This document shows positions 33,356-41,805 of a stretch of DNA of 64,000 nt, piece by piece. A program made the position numbers and the translations under genes. The notes under the pieces are model-generated. The model was not told where the DNA came from. It saw nothing but the letters and a program-made list of their open reading frames with translations, and searched no databases. The DNA lies in assembly GCA_030148805.1 (NCBI GenBank), contig JASBSS010000001.1:248001-312000 (forward strand), in the 5' to 3' direction. This DNA comes from Thiogranum sp. Its GTDB lineage: Bacteria; Pseudomonadota; Gammaproteobacteria; DSM-19610. Numbering within the stretch: position 1 is the first letter of the stretch; every line of letters starts with the position of its first letter.

Positions 33356-34960
33356 TCAGAAAAACGAACTGACCCCGGGGAGCAAGTCCGCGGTTTGCAA
33401 GGCCTTGCGCAACACCTCCAATTTTTTCATGTCGTCCAGATCCACGTGGTCCTCGGGACCGAAGGCGACCACGGGTTCCCCATCTTCGTCCAGGCGCGGA
33501 CTCCCATCCGGGTTGCGCTCGATGGCGTAGCGATAGACCTTCGGCTTGCCTGCCGCGAGGCGGCGGCGCGGCTCGCGCGTGAGTTCATCGGCAAGCTCCC
33601 GCGACCATATCGCCAGCACCACTTCGCTGTTGGTGGCCATGCTCAGGGGGGAAAGATTGTAGGTTCCCACCAGGCTGAGGACGTGGTCGAAGCTTGCCAA
33701 CTTGGAATGGATCATCTGCTGTTCGGCGTTGGCATAAAGCTTAAGACTGGATACCCCCGCGAGCAGTTTCGGCCATTGCTCAAGAAAAAACGCCTGGCTG
33801 ACGACGCTGTCGGCGGACGCCGGGCTGTTGGTAAACAGAATCACCGGCACCTCGTGTTGCGCCGCCGATCGCAGCACGTCGATCGCCTCGTCCGGAATGA
33901 CTACGTAGGGATTCTGAATGAAGATCTCCTCACGCGCGCTTTTCACCAGCCGGGTCACGGCCTGGGTGATAACGTCATCCGGCGCCTTGAAGCGCGTGGT
34001 GCTGTCGAGTACGCGGGTTTCGGCCTTGAAATAGGGCGTCGGCGGTCGCTCCAAAGCGCCTTTCAGGGACGCGGTGCGGCGCAGGCTCTGCAACAATTTT
34101 TCGTCCTCGCCCCCCGCCTCTTCGCCCGCAGTCTGAGGTAACCGCCCTTGGCGAACCCATGCGTCCATGGCGCGATAGGCGCGTTGGAGGATGCGCCGCT
34201 GAGAGGCCAGGTTCAGTCGCTCTCGGGTCACGGACTGGGCACTGTCGGACAGGTACTGGGTTTCGAAAGCCGCGCGCAGTGCCGCGACCACGGTGGCATT
34301 GTCGATCTCCACCCCCAGGTCGGTGAACACCATCTCGGCCTCGTCGGGCTGGGCGAAATACTCGGTGGCGATATTCCTGCCGCCGGTGATCGCCCGCTCG
34401 CCGTCGACCACCAGAATCTTGTCGTGCTCGCTGGCCACGGTCACCGCCAGACTCAGATTCAGCAGCCCTTCCAGGGCCCGGGTATAGAGCGGACGGAACA
34501 TGCGCACGTCGACATTGCCGGTGTTGACCAGGGTATCGATCAGGTCGTTCCCCTCGGGGCGCCGGGAGAGTTTCGACCCGTAGGCATCGAGCAGAATTCT
34601 CACTTTTACGCCCTGCTCGGCCTTGTGCAGCAGATGTCCCAGAAAGGCCATGCCGAACACGTCCTGCTTGAGGATGAAATAGCTCACGTCGATGCTGTGC
34701 TTCGCCCCCGCCAGCAGCTCCCAGCGCGCGCTCCACGCCAGTGTATTGTCCTGCAACAGCCGCAACCGCGTCTGTTGCGCGCCATTGTCGGGAAAGCTCT
34801 CGTAGATCTGGCGCAGACTCATGCCCGGATGATAGGGGGCCAATTGCATTTCCGGATCGAAGGCGGCAGGACGGTGTAGGTAGTGCTGCCGAGCGACCAG
34901 AACAACGACCGCCACTACCAGCACCGCCAGGCTCCACAGTGCTATGCGCTTCTTTGTCAT
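33356..34960 (-). CDS. Phospholipase D / cardiolipin synthase-like protein
   Basis: Protein of 534 residues with an N-terminal membrane anchor (about 5-24) and two PLD motifs: HDKILVVD within HDKILVVDGERAITGGRN and HSKLASFD within MIHSKLASFDHVLSLVGTYN. Both catalytic HxKxxxxD sets are complete, so phosphatidyl-transfer or phospholipase activity is expected. An inserted segment between the halves (about 245-335) includes ERLNLASQRRILQRAYRAMD. Close relatives are annotated as phospholipase D family proteins or cardiolipin synthase C-like; lipid synthesis cannot be told from hydrolysis. The start at 34960 has AAGGAAG upstream. It converges on the GGDEF-EAL gene. Confidence 0.88.
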   Translation of the reverse strand: MTKKRIALWSLAVLVVAVVVLVARQHYLHRPAAFDPEMQLAPYHPGMSLRQIYESFPDNGAQQTRLRLLQDNTLAWSARWELLAGAKHSIDVSYFILKQDVFGMAFLGHLLHKAEQGVKVRILLDAYGSKLSRRPEGNDLIDTLVNTGNVDVRMFRPLYTRALEGLLNLSLAVTVASEHDKILVVDGERAITGGRNIATEYFAQPDEAEMVFTDLGVEIDNATVVAALRAAFETQYLSDSAQSVTRERLNLASQRRILQRAYRAMDAWVRQGRLPQTAGEEAGGEDEKLLQSLRRTASLKGALERPPTPYFKAETRVLDSTTRFKAPDDVITQAVTRLVKSAREEIFIQNPYVVIPDEAIDVLRSAAQHEVPVILFTNSPASADSVVSQAFFLEQWPKLLAGVSSLKLYANAEQQMIHSKLASFDHVLSLVGTYNLSPLSMATNSEVVLAIWSRELADELTREPRRRLAAGKPKVYRYAIERNPDGSPRLDEDGEPVVAFGPEDHVDLDDMKKLEVLRKALQTADLLPGVSSFF

Positions 34961-35261
34961 GGGATTATTCTTCCTTAATGGATTGCGCCTACCGGTTGAT
35001 TTAGACACAGCAAACGGCTCGCGGCATTAACAATAAGCATGCCGCGGATGCCAGAGCTCTGCCACGCCAAAAATATGCCGCCGACATCCTTGTAGGACGG
35101 AAGTTGACGCCTTCGGTGGGTGAACTAACTTAGTATCTAGGTCCGTGGCCCGATCGAACTGAAGCATCAATCCAGGATCTAGGGATCGATTGACCGTACT
35201 TCCCACGGCCGCCAGGCATGAGAATCACTCTTTCTTTTCAGTACTCACGGAGGGTACACGC
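34961..35261. other. Divergent region between PLD and EF-hand genes
   Basis: No gene is supported. The sequence includes TTGTAGGACGG (about 35090) and TTGACG (about 35102), but no -10 at suitable spacing. A clear GGAGGG ribosome site lies ahead of ATG 35262. Confidence 0.25.
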
Positions 35262-35657
35262 ATGCAAAACACAACACTGATCACACTCGTAGTCGCAGGT
35301 CTGTTCTCGGGAGCGGTTCTGGCCGCCGGCGGCGGCCAGACCCCCGGCAGTGGGGGAGGAATGAAAGGGCAAATGGGCATGGACTCCAAAAACCCCGGGG
35401 AAATGGGCATGGACTCCAATCAACCCGGGGGAATGGGCTCGCGTAGCAGCGAACAGATGCCGATGCACAACAGCTCCAAAGAGCGGTTCAGTGCGATGGA
35501 CGCCAACCAGGACGGTACGATCAGCCGTGAGGAGGCGCGCAACCACCGAGGGCTGGAGAACAACTGGAGCCAGGCGGACAAGAATTCGGACGGCACTATC
35601 GACGCGGCTGAATTCAGCGCCTTCGAAACCAGTATGCCTCCAGGTTCAGAGCGTTGA
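35262..35657 (+). CDS. Small exported EF-hand protein
   Basis: Protein of 131 residues with signal peptide MQNTTLITLVVAGLFSGAVLAAG. A Gly/Met-rich stretch with a near-repeated unit (GQMGMDSKNPGEMGMDSNQPGGMGS, an 8-10 residue period) follows. An EF-hand pair ends the protein: DANQDGTISREEA and DKNSDGTIDAAEF. It should bind two calcium ions in the periplasm. The Met-rich linker could also bind copper, but that is a guess. The EF-hand pair resembles the C-terminal pair of the PRC-barrel protein at 15286. Confidence 0.88.
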   Translation: MQNTTLITLVVAGLFSGAVLAAGGGQTPGSGGGMKGQMGMDSKNPGEMGMDSNQPGGMGSRSSEQMPMHNSSKERFSAMDANQDGTISREEARNHRGLENNWSQADKNSDGTIDAAEFSAFETSMPPGSER

Positions 35658-35883
35658 AGTCCTTCTGATTTCAATTTCTGCCACCGCCTTGGCGGATCGA
35701 TCCGTCGCGGGACGGTCCGCCAAGACCCGGTTGACTGAACAGACCCGACAGGCGTCGCGTCTCTCCCTTGCAGCCAACCCTCGCCGGCGCACGTAGGACG
35801 CCGCTTACCTGCAAACCCGTGCGTCACTGCATAGCGAAGACTAGTATAGGAAAACACGGTTTTCACTTTGAGAAGGAGCGTGC

Positions 35884-36840
35884 ATGTCAAAGGAGGAACA
35901 GGCTCGGGGACGTTCAGCACATCGGCCAAAACACTTTCCGAAAGCCGGTTGGCGCGATATCCTGCTGCGTACCAAGCGGGAAATCGGCGCGGACAATCTC
36001 TCTTTGATCGCGGCGGGGGTGGCCTTCTACGCCCTTCTGGCGATCTTCCCGGCACTCGCCTCCACGGTTTCTCTATATGGGCTGTTCGCCGATCCCGGCC
36101 AGATCGAGAGCCATTATGAAAGCCTGGCGGTACTGATGCCACCCGACGCCCGCCCGCTGCTGCTCGATCAGGTTCGCGCCTTGAGCGCAAGCTCGGAGAC
36201 CGCGCTCGGTGCAGCCGTTGTCGGCGGATTCCTGCTGGCCCTGTTGAGCGCGATGAAGGGTGCCAAGGCCGTCATCATGGCATTGAATATCGCCTACAAC
36301 GAATCCGAGAAGCGCGGGTTTCTACGCCTGAACCTGCTCACCTTTCTGTTTACGCTCGCATCGGTCGTCTTCGTAGTCATCATGCTCGCGCTGCTGGTCG
36401 CGGTACCAGCGGCCGTCAATTTACTCAATCTGCAGCCGCCATTGGCCGCTTTGCTTTCGCTGCTGCGCTGGCCGATCCTCCTGATCATGGTGCTGCTGGC
36501 GCTGGCCTGCGTCTACCACTTCGCCCCCAGTCGGCGCGCGGCGCGCTGGCACTGGGTGAGTTGGGGCGCTACGCTGGCGACCGCGCTGTGGCTCCTGGCA
36601 TCGATCGGCTTCTCTGTCTATGTCGAGAACTTCGGTAACTACAATAAAGTCTACGGTTCGCTCGGCGCCTTGATCGTGTTGTTGATGTGGCTATATCTGT
36701 CGGCCTACGCGTTACTGTTGGGCGCTGAATTAAACGCCGAGATGGAGCACCAGACCTGCATCGACACTACCGTGGGCGAGCCGCGTCCGCTAGGCAAGCG
36801 CGAGGCCTATGTAGCGGATACAGTGGGAGAGGTTCCCTGA
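35884..36840 (+). CDS. YihY/BrkB family inner-membrane protein
   Basis: Integral membrane protein of 318 residues with about six hydrophobic segments. Typical features are NLSLIAAGVAFYALLAIFPAL, RSALSA-type loop residues, an amphipathic stretch NIAYNESEKRGFLRLNLLTF, YHFAPSRRAARWHW, and YGSLGALIVLLMWLYLSAYALLLGAELNAE near the end. Family members were once called ribonuclease BN in error; their transport or other role is unsettled. The start ATG 35884 has a nearby GAAGGAG (about 35871). Confidence 0.9.
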   Translation: MSKEEQARGRSAHRPKHFPKAGWRDILLRTKREIGADNLSLIAAGVAFYALLAIFPALASTVSLYGLFADPGQIESHYESLAVLMPPDARPLLLDQVRALSASSETALGAAVVGGFLLALLSAMKGAKAVIMALNIAYNESEKRGFLRLNLLTFLFTLASVVFVVIMLALLVAVPAAVNLLNLQPPLAALLSLLRWPILLIMVLLALACVYHFAPSRRAARWHWVSWGATLATALWLLASIGFSVYVENFGNYNKVYGSLGALIVLLMWLYLSAYALLLGAELNAEMEHQTCIDTTVGEPRPLGKREAYVADTVGEVP

Positions 36841-37204
36841 CTGACTTCTCGTCTCTCCGTGTTTCCCCGGCCTGGGTTCCCGCGCACTGTTTCCCACGGA
36901 CGCCGGGCATAGCCGACAAAGCGGTGAATTTTTGCCGCACCGTGGACCAGCGCGGATTCAGGATGGGATCCGAGGAATTCTGGGTTGCAACACCCGCTCG
37001 TTTCCGGGGCATATCCCCGCCTTTGGTCCATATCACCCAGCCCCGCCAGATGATTCGCCTCCCCCGCCAGGCGGGCACCGCCCACGCGCCTGTCGAGCGG
37101 GCGGCAAATCTTTCCAATCCAGGCGCAAAAAGGTTTTTATAACATAGGCCTAACGCCTGTCGGGAACCCGCCGCCCGATTCCCGCCGTATTCACCGACGC
37201 CACA
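36841..37204. other. Gap between yihY-like and SYLF genes
   Basis: No gene is supported; short open frames on both strands look like shadows. There is an A/T-rich run GCAAAAAGGTTTTTATAAC (about 37125-37143) flanked by GC-rich sequence. Confidence 0.3.
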
Positions 37205-37220
37205 TGGCATAACGGTTGCA
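37205..37220 (+). promoter_or_regulatory. Sigma-54 promoter of the SYLF gene
   Basis: TGGCATAACGGTTGCA matches TGGCACG-N4-TTGCA with two mismatches in the -24 box and exact GG-N10-GC spacing. Transcription would start near 37231, about 92 bp before ATG 37323. No TTACA/TGTAA palindrome is obvious upstream. Confidence 0.65.
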
Positions 37221-37322
37221 ACAGCTAATGCCTGAAACCGAAGTCAGACGCTGGGCCGCCCCCGGCGGTTCACGGCTGAGGGTGCGAAAAGTATCTAACT
37301 TACAAATATGCGGAGGTAGACA

Positions 37323-38057
37323 ATGAAACGGATCTATACACTTATTTCCACCAGCGCACTGGCGCTCGCTCTGGGCGGGCCTGTCCTGGCGGAAACCTCG
37401 CCGGAAAGCTCAGCCGCCACGCCGGCCAACGCGGAGAAAACGGCCGAGGAGCAAAAGAACGCCAGGGAAACGGTAGCCGAAGCCGCGCAGGTCCTGGAAC
37501 AGATGCGCAAGCAGGACTCCGCCGGGTTGCTCAGCAAAGCCAAGGCTGTTTTCATCGTGCCTGACTACGGCCGCGCTTCGCTGGGTATCGGTGGCGCCGG
37601 CGGACAGGGCGTTCTCGTGGTCAACAACGGCGGCCAGTGGACCGGCCCCGCGTTCTATAATATCGGCTCGGTCAACATCGGCCTGGAAGCCGGCGTGGAA
37701 GCCGGGTCCATCGCCTTCCTGATGATGACCGACAAAGGGATCCAGGGCTTCGAGGACGGGCATAACTTCTCCCTGAACGCCGACGCGGGATTGACCATCA
37801 TCGACTGGTCGAAGCGCGGCCAGCTGTCCGCCGGCAAGGGCGCCGACGTCATCGCCTGGGCCGACACGGAAGGTCTCTACGGCAATATCGCCGTCAACGT
37901 CACTGATATTTTCTGGGATGACGAGGCCAATCGCTCGTACTACCAGAAGAAAGTCGCCGCGAACGACATTTTCTCCGGTTCCGTGCAGGACCCCTCGCCG
38001 TCAAGCCCGCTGAAGTCGGAGTTCAGCGCAATGGAGGCCGGCTCGATCAGCAAGTAA
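37323..38057 (+). CDS. Exported SYLF-domain lipid-binding protein
   Basis: Protein of 244 residues with signal peptide (MKRIYTLISTSALALALGGPVLA). A helical Glu/Lys/Ala-rich segment (residues 24-75) precedes the SYLF (YSC84/DUF500) domain: KAKAVFIVPDYGRASLGIGG, GPAFYNIGSVNIGLEAG, AGLTIIDWSKRGQLSAGKGA, EGLYGNIAVNVTDIFWDDEAN. Eukaryotic and bacterial SYLF domains bind phosphoinositides or other lipids. GGAGG precedes the start. The sigma-54-type promoter links it to the PRC-barrel regulon. Confidence 0.93.
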   Translation: MKRIYTLISTSALALALGGPVLAETSPESSAATPANAEKTAEEQKNARETVAEAAQVLEQMRKQDSAGLLSKAKAVFIVPDYGRASLGIGGAGGQGVLVVNNGGQWTGPAFYNIGSVNIGLEAGVEAGSIAFLMMTDKGIQGFEDGHNFSLNADAGLTIIDWSKRGQLSAGKGADVIAWADTEGLYGNIAVNVTDIFWDDEANRSYYQKKVAANDIFSGSVQDPSPSSPLKSEFSAMEAGSISK

Positions 38058-38078
38058 AATCGCTACGACGCACCGGTT

Positions 38079-38108
38079 CGGCCCCGTCCCCGCCAGGGAG
38101 CGGGGCCG
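38079..38108. terminator. GC-rich hairpin between convergent genes
   Basis: CGGCCCCG-TCCC pairs with GGGA-G-CGGGGCCG around a 5-base loop, giving a stem of about 12 bp with one bulge. It lies in the 61-bp gap between the SYLF gene and the convergent DUF3859-like gene. There is no T-run, so it is a likely but not classic two-way terminator. Confidence 0.5.
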
Positions 38109-38118
38109 CCGGCGTTTG

Positions 38119-38817
38119 TCAGCGGGCCGCGCTCGGTCCGCGATCGGGATAAGTCACCACGCCGGTCTCCACGCTCGGCCAGCGGAACCGCGACCAAGGC
38201 TGGTCCGGGAACGGCGTCGGCTTCAGGCCGGCGGCCAACGCCGCCGCCTCTTGCGCTTCGGGCCGGTAAGTGGTGAAGGTCTTGGACACCAGTTTCCGGT
38301 CCTCATGCCAGATCTCAAACGTCCAGTCGCCTTCGACCAGTTCATAGTCCTCATCGAATCCGTAGCCGGCGTAGGCGATAACCTGTCCGGCGCTGACCTT
38401 GCGCCGAATCATGAAATCCGAACCGGTCGCGACCGAACCGTCGGGCAGTCGCATTGGCGGGTGTTTCAACACGCGTCGCAATGGCACGTGCGCCGGCTGT
38501 TCGGGCAGATACCAGAGGCGGTACTGAAAATACATCTGAGCACCTTTGATCAGCGGAATGCGGTCGGTGCGTTTCACTAACTGGATGACCGGCTTGGAGA
38601 CCGCCTTGCCGGTACTGGTGACCGAGCTATCGACCAGCCCGCCGCTGCGTACCAGGCGATAAAGGCCGTGCTGGGTGACCGCCCCTTGAACAACGGCCGC
38701 CTGCTCCTGGGCCCCCTCCGGTATCGAAGGGGTGTTCGTCTCAGCGCCGCCTCTATCGCACGCCACCAGCACGAGGCACACTCCCAAGCCGAGCAGCCGT
38801 TGACGATTCCCGTTCAC
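38119..38817 (-). CDS. Lipoprotein, DUF3859-like
   Basis: Predicted lipoprotein of 232 residues starting at GTG 38817: signal MNGNRQRLLGLGVCLVLVAC with lipobox LVAC (Cys20). The mature part begins near VVQGAVTQHGLYRLVRSGGL, includes KPVIQLVKRTDRIPLIKGAQ and KVSAGQVIAYAGYGFDEDYE, and ends with WTFEIWHEDRKLVSKTFTTY. This arrangement, a beta-rich domain with a GxYR start, TxxIP and FEIWH, fits the DUF3859 family as I know it. Function is unknown. It lies downstream of the secreted protein at 38898 with an 80-bp gap on the same strand. Confidence 0.7.
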   Translation of the reverse strand: MNGNRQRLLGLGVCLVLVACDRGGAETNTPSIPEGAQEQAAVVQGAVTQHGLYRLVRSGGLVDSSVTSTGKAVSKPVIQLVKRTDRIPLIKGAQMYFQYRLWYLPEQPAHVPLRRVLKHPPMRLPDGSVATGSDFMIRRKVSAGQVIAYAGYGFDEDYELVEGDWTFEIWHEDRKLVSKTFTTYRPEAQEAAALAAGLKPTPFPDQPWSRFRWPSVETGVVTYPDRGPSAAR

Positions 38818-38897
38818 CCTAGCCTCGCGCCTATTTCTGGCCCGCCCGCCACCACCGAACGGGCCACCCGAACGACGCCCACCTCAAGCGCCACCCG

Positions 38898-40568
38898 TCA
38901 TTGATTGAACGCTTCGTGAATGTGCATCAACATCCGCGGATCGATGGCCTCCACGGCGCCTACCGGCAGGCTGCTGGTAGTACCGTCGGAAAGCAGCTTG
39001 AACTCGGCGATCGGCAATGCGCACCCGGCGTTGCTGCCTCCCGGCAGAAAACTCGCCGCCCCCTGACTGGGATCGCCGTCGCAATTGCCCGAACCGTCAC
39101 CGGCCAGCGCTCCCCCGTCCCGGTGCTGCTCGTCGATTCGGTATTCATACACAGTACCCCCACCACCGGCGGCGCCATTGGGCGTGAAACACGGGTTGGC
39201 CGGATGGCCAGGCGCGCCGTTGTTGCAACCGGCGTTGCCCGCCGAAACCGCGAAGGTGACGGTTTCGATATCGCATTCGTCACCGGTGAGCGTACCCCCG
39301 TTGTTGATGACCTCCTGTTGCACGAACGCGCAACCCGGTCCCGAAATCCGATTGATACTGGTACCGGCGATCACGTTCACGCCGGGATCGAGGGCAATGG
39401 TTCCGGATTTGTGATCGGCCCCGGGTTCGGCGACAAAGAGGTGCTGGCGGAATACCGCCGGCGTGCACGGATCGGGATTCCCGGTGCCGGGCGCCTCGCC
39501 GCGCACACAGCCGCGCGAACGCCCCCGGTTGGTGCCGAACAAGGTCCCGTCCTCAGCCATGCGGATGGCGCGCAGGTTGTCGCGGCGAAACGGCGAATCG
39601 TAATAAGGCGCATCCGGTGCGCCGTTACCGGTGGTATCGAGCAGATCGATGACGCGGATGACCTTGGCTTCGTTCTTCTTCTTTCCCAGCTTGAAGCCGT
39701 TGGACTTGTTGCTGCCCACGCCGGCGCTGCGCTGGTTGTCGATACCCGCCTTCCAGTCGATGACGAAGACTGCGTTGCCGTGGAACATGCTCACGAACAG
39801 ACCTTCCGAGGTCACCACCACGCCGGCCGGACAGTTCCAACGCGGATCGTTGGCATAAGGGCCCTTGGTCGGCTTGCTGTATTCGTCGACCACTTCGAGC
39901 GTCGTCTGGTCGATCACCAGGACACGACCGTTGTAGGATCGCGCCTCGGTGCCGTACACGGGTGGAAAATACAGGTTGGATGAATTGCCGTCGCCGGCGG
40001 GATCCGGCTCGCCCGGGAGAATCGGATCGGAGTTGCCGGCGTTGAAGAAATTGGCGTCGCACACGGTCTGCGCAATGTTACCGTTCGGCATGAAGCCGTT
40101 ACCCAACAGCCGTGGCACCCAGCCGAAGTTCCCCCCGTGGGGCGAGGGCGAGGTCGGCCATACGGGACTGGTGCGGATGGCGGTGCCGTCGCGGTGATGC
40201 TCGATCAACGCGTGCTGGGCGGCGCTGACCAGGTAGGCGTGACCGTTCTCGCCGCCCGACACGATGCCCGTGGGCTTGAAGGGGCCGGGACAGGACACAT
40301 GTCCGGGACAAAGCGGGGTGATCGCCGGATCCTGGAACGGACTCTCCACGGTGATGCCGCGCTCGCCGGTCAATGTGTTCATTTCGATCACCCGGCCGGC
40401 GCCGGGGATGTTGGAGAACGGCGCGTTCATGGCATCGGCCATCATGTAGTTGCCTTCGAGACATACCGGCGTGCCGGCCGGGGAGTCGCCGGAGTGGCCA
40501 AGCGCGTCGCTGGCCAGCAGTGCCAGAGCGACGGTCAGGAGAAATACTGGCGTGTTGCGACTTTTCAT
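38898..40568 (-). CDS. Large secreted protein, possible beta-propeller, function unknown
   Basis: Protein of 556 residues with signal peptide (FLLTVALALLASDALGH, near the N-terminus). The mature part is Gly/Asn/Pro-rich with repeated blade-like strands: GRVIEMNTLTGERGITVES, GHAYLVSAAQHALIEHHRDG, GRVLVIDQTTLEVVDEYSKP, GLFVSMFHGNAVFVIDWKAG, LRAIRMAEDGTLFGTNRG. That suggests an NHL/YVTN-like propeller. Ten or more cysteines (for example CPGHVSCPG) imply disulfides. No C-terminal sorting signal is seen. The start at 40568 has GGAGG upstream. I do not recognise a characterised family. Confidence 0.78.
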   Translation of the reverse strand: MKSRNTPVFLLTVALALLASDALGHSGDSPAGTPVCLEGNYMMADAMNAPFSNIPGAGRVIEMNTLTGERGITVESPFQDPAITPLCPGHVSCPGPFKPTGIVSGGENGHAYLVSAAQHALIEHHRDGTAIRTSPVWPTSPSPHGGNFGWVPRLLGNGFMPNGNIAQTVCDANFFNAGNSDPILPGEPDPAGDGNSSNLYFPPVYGTEARSYNGRVLVIDQTTLEVVDEYSKPTKGPYANDPRWNCPAGVVVTSEGLFVSMFHGNAVFVIDWKAGIDNQRSAGVGSNKSNGFKLGKKKNEAKVIRVIDLLDTTGNGAPDAPYYDSPFRRDNLRAIRMAEDGTLFGTNRGRSRGCVRGEAPGTGNPDPCTPAVFRQHLFVAEPGADHKSGTIALDPGVNVIAGTSINRISGPGCAFVQQEVINNGGTLTGDECDIETVTFAVSAGNAGCNNGAPGHPANPCFTPNGAAGGGGTVYEYRIDEQHRDGGALAGDGSGNCDGDPSQGAASFLPGGSNAGCALPIAEFKLLSDGTTSSLPVGAVEAIDPRMLMHIHEAFNQ

Positions 40569-41166
40569 GGGGCTGCCTCCTGCGCGAGCCGCGGAGGTGA
40601 ACACCCCAGGGGTCGCCGCGCGTCTGGTTTATGAGACTGCTTCGTGGTAGGGACTAAGAGATCGTAAGGCGCCAGAATATTCGATACGTTCCTGGGCCAG
40701 GCCAGTAAGGGTCCTTGCGCCGATCGCCTAAAACCACCGGAGCCCGAAGACAACCCCCGGTTTTGCTTGATGTTGCCATGTCGTCTCCGTTCCGGCCGCC
40801 ACCCCGACGGACGTCGCTCCGGGGGCGCCCGCGGGCGTGGGGGGATGGGGAAACTCAGGCGAATCTGCGGTTGCGAATATAGGGCGCCCCGCGGGCGCTG
40901 GGGGCATGGGCCCGCGCCCAGCGTGCCTTTTTGGGCGTAGAGGGCGCGCCGCCGCGAGCGCGGGGAATAGATTTGAAGGTCGAAACATCCCTCCACTAGG
41001 GGGAAACATTTCCACTCTTGAGCCGGTCCGCGCGTGACGGGCCACGCCACGACGAAAAGTTAATTTTAATAATTTAATTCAACGAGTTATAGTATTAATC
41101 CAGGAGACTTACAGTTTCACCGCAGCCTTAGGGGTGGGCGTTCGTCGTATAAACCGGGGTAAAACA
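40569..41166. other. Long gap with GC hairpins and AT-rich promoter segment
   Basis: 598 bp with no supported gene. 40820-40990 carries imperfect copies of a GC-rich unit (GGGCGCC-type, ending GGGGATGGGG or GGGGCATGGG). 41060-41100 is strongly AT-rich. TATAGT at 41088-41093 could be a -10 element of the LuxR-type regulator gene at 41167. Confidence 0.35.
40896..40932 (+). terminator. Orphan hairpin with T-run
   Basis: CGCTGGG (40896-40902) pairs exactly with CCCAGCG (40917-40923) and is followed by TGCCTTTTT. The shape is that of a rho-independent terminator reading rightward, yet no rightward gene ends here. It might end a small RNA transcript. Confidence 0.4.
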
Positions 41167-41805
41167 ATGAAAATTCTCTTGATCGACGACCATGTATTGC
41201 TTCTCGAAGGGCTGGCGCTGGTCCTGCAGCGGGCCTTCCCAACGGCCGACATTCGCATCCTCGGCTCTTCGGAACAGGCCTTGGAGCGGCTGGCGGAAGA
41301 CCCCCAAGCCGACCTGGCGATCGTCGATCTGGCCATGCCGGGGATCAGCGGCGTGACCTTCATCAAGGCGCTTGAGGAACGCCGGCTGTTCATCCCCACC
41401 GTGGTGATCTCCGCGAGCGAAAAAATCACCGACGTCAGCGAAGTGATGCAAGCCGGCGCACGCGGCTTCATCCCCAAGACCCATGATGTGAACGGCATGC
41501 TCGACGGCATCCGCCGGGTGCTGGAGGGGGAAGTCTATCTGCCGCCCGAGACACGCCGGCGACTCGAGCGCCTGGAACAATCCCGTGCCGTCGACGCGAC
41601 CACCGGGCGTTCCCTGCCCATCAGTAAGCGTCAGCTGGAAGTCCTTCGTCTGGTGAAAGACGGACTGTCCAACAAACAAATCGCCCGCGTCTTGAATATC
41701 TCCGAAAGTACGATCAAATCCCATATGGGTGCGCTGCTCGACGTCACTGGCGCCAAAAACCGCACGGAGTGTATCGTGCGGGCGGAAGCTCTAGGGATTT
41801 TCTGA
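41167..41805 (+). CDS. LuxR/NarL-family response regulator
   Basis: Response regulator of 212 residues. The receiver has KILLIDDHVLLLEGL and phospho-acceptor Asp54 in IVDLAMPGISG. The C-terminal HTH (about 150-212) reads KRQLEVLRLVKDGLSNKQIA then STIKSHMGALL. The start at 41167 fits the receiver beginning; the frame to 41134 is extra. It converges with the hybrid kinase at 41791 and their 3' ends overlap by 15 bp, so antisense effects are possible. This kinase, or the paralogue at 55481, is the natural partner. Confidence 0.92.
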   Translation: MKILLIDDHVLLLEGLALVLQRAFPTADIRILGSSEQALERLAEDPQADLAIVDLAMPGISGVTFIKALEERRLFIPTVVISASEKITDVSEVMQAGARGFIPKTHDVNGMLDGIRRVLEGEVYLPPETRRRLERLEQSRAVDATTGRSLPISKRQLEVLRLVKDGLSNKQIARVLNISESTIKSHMGALLDVTGAKNRTECIVRAEALGIF

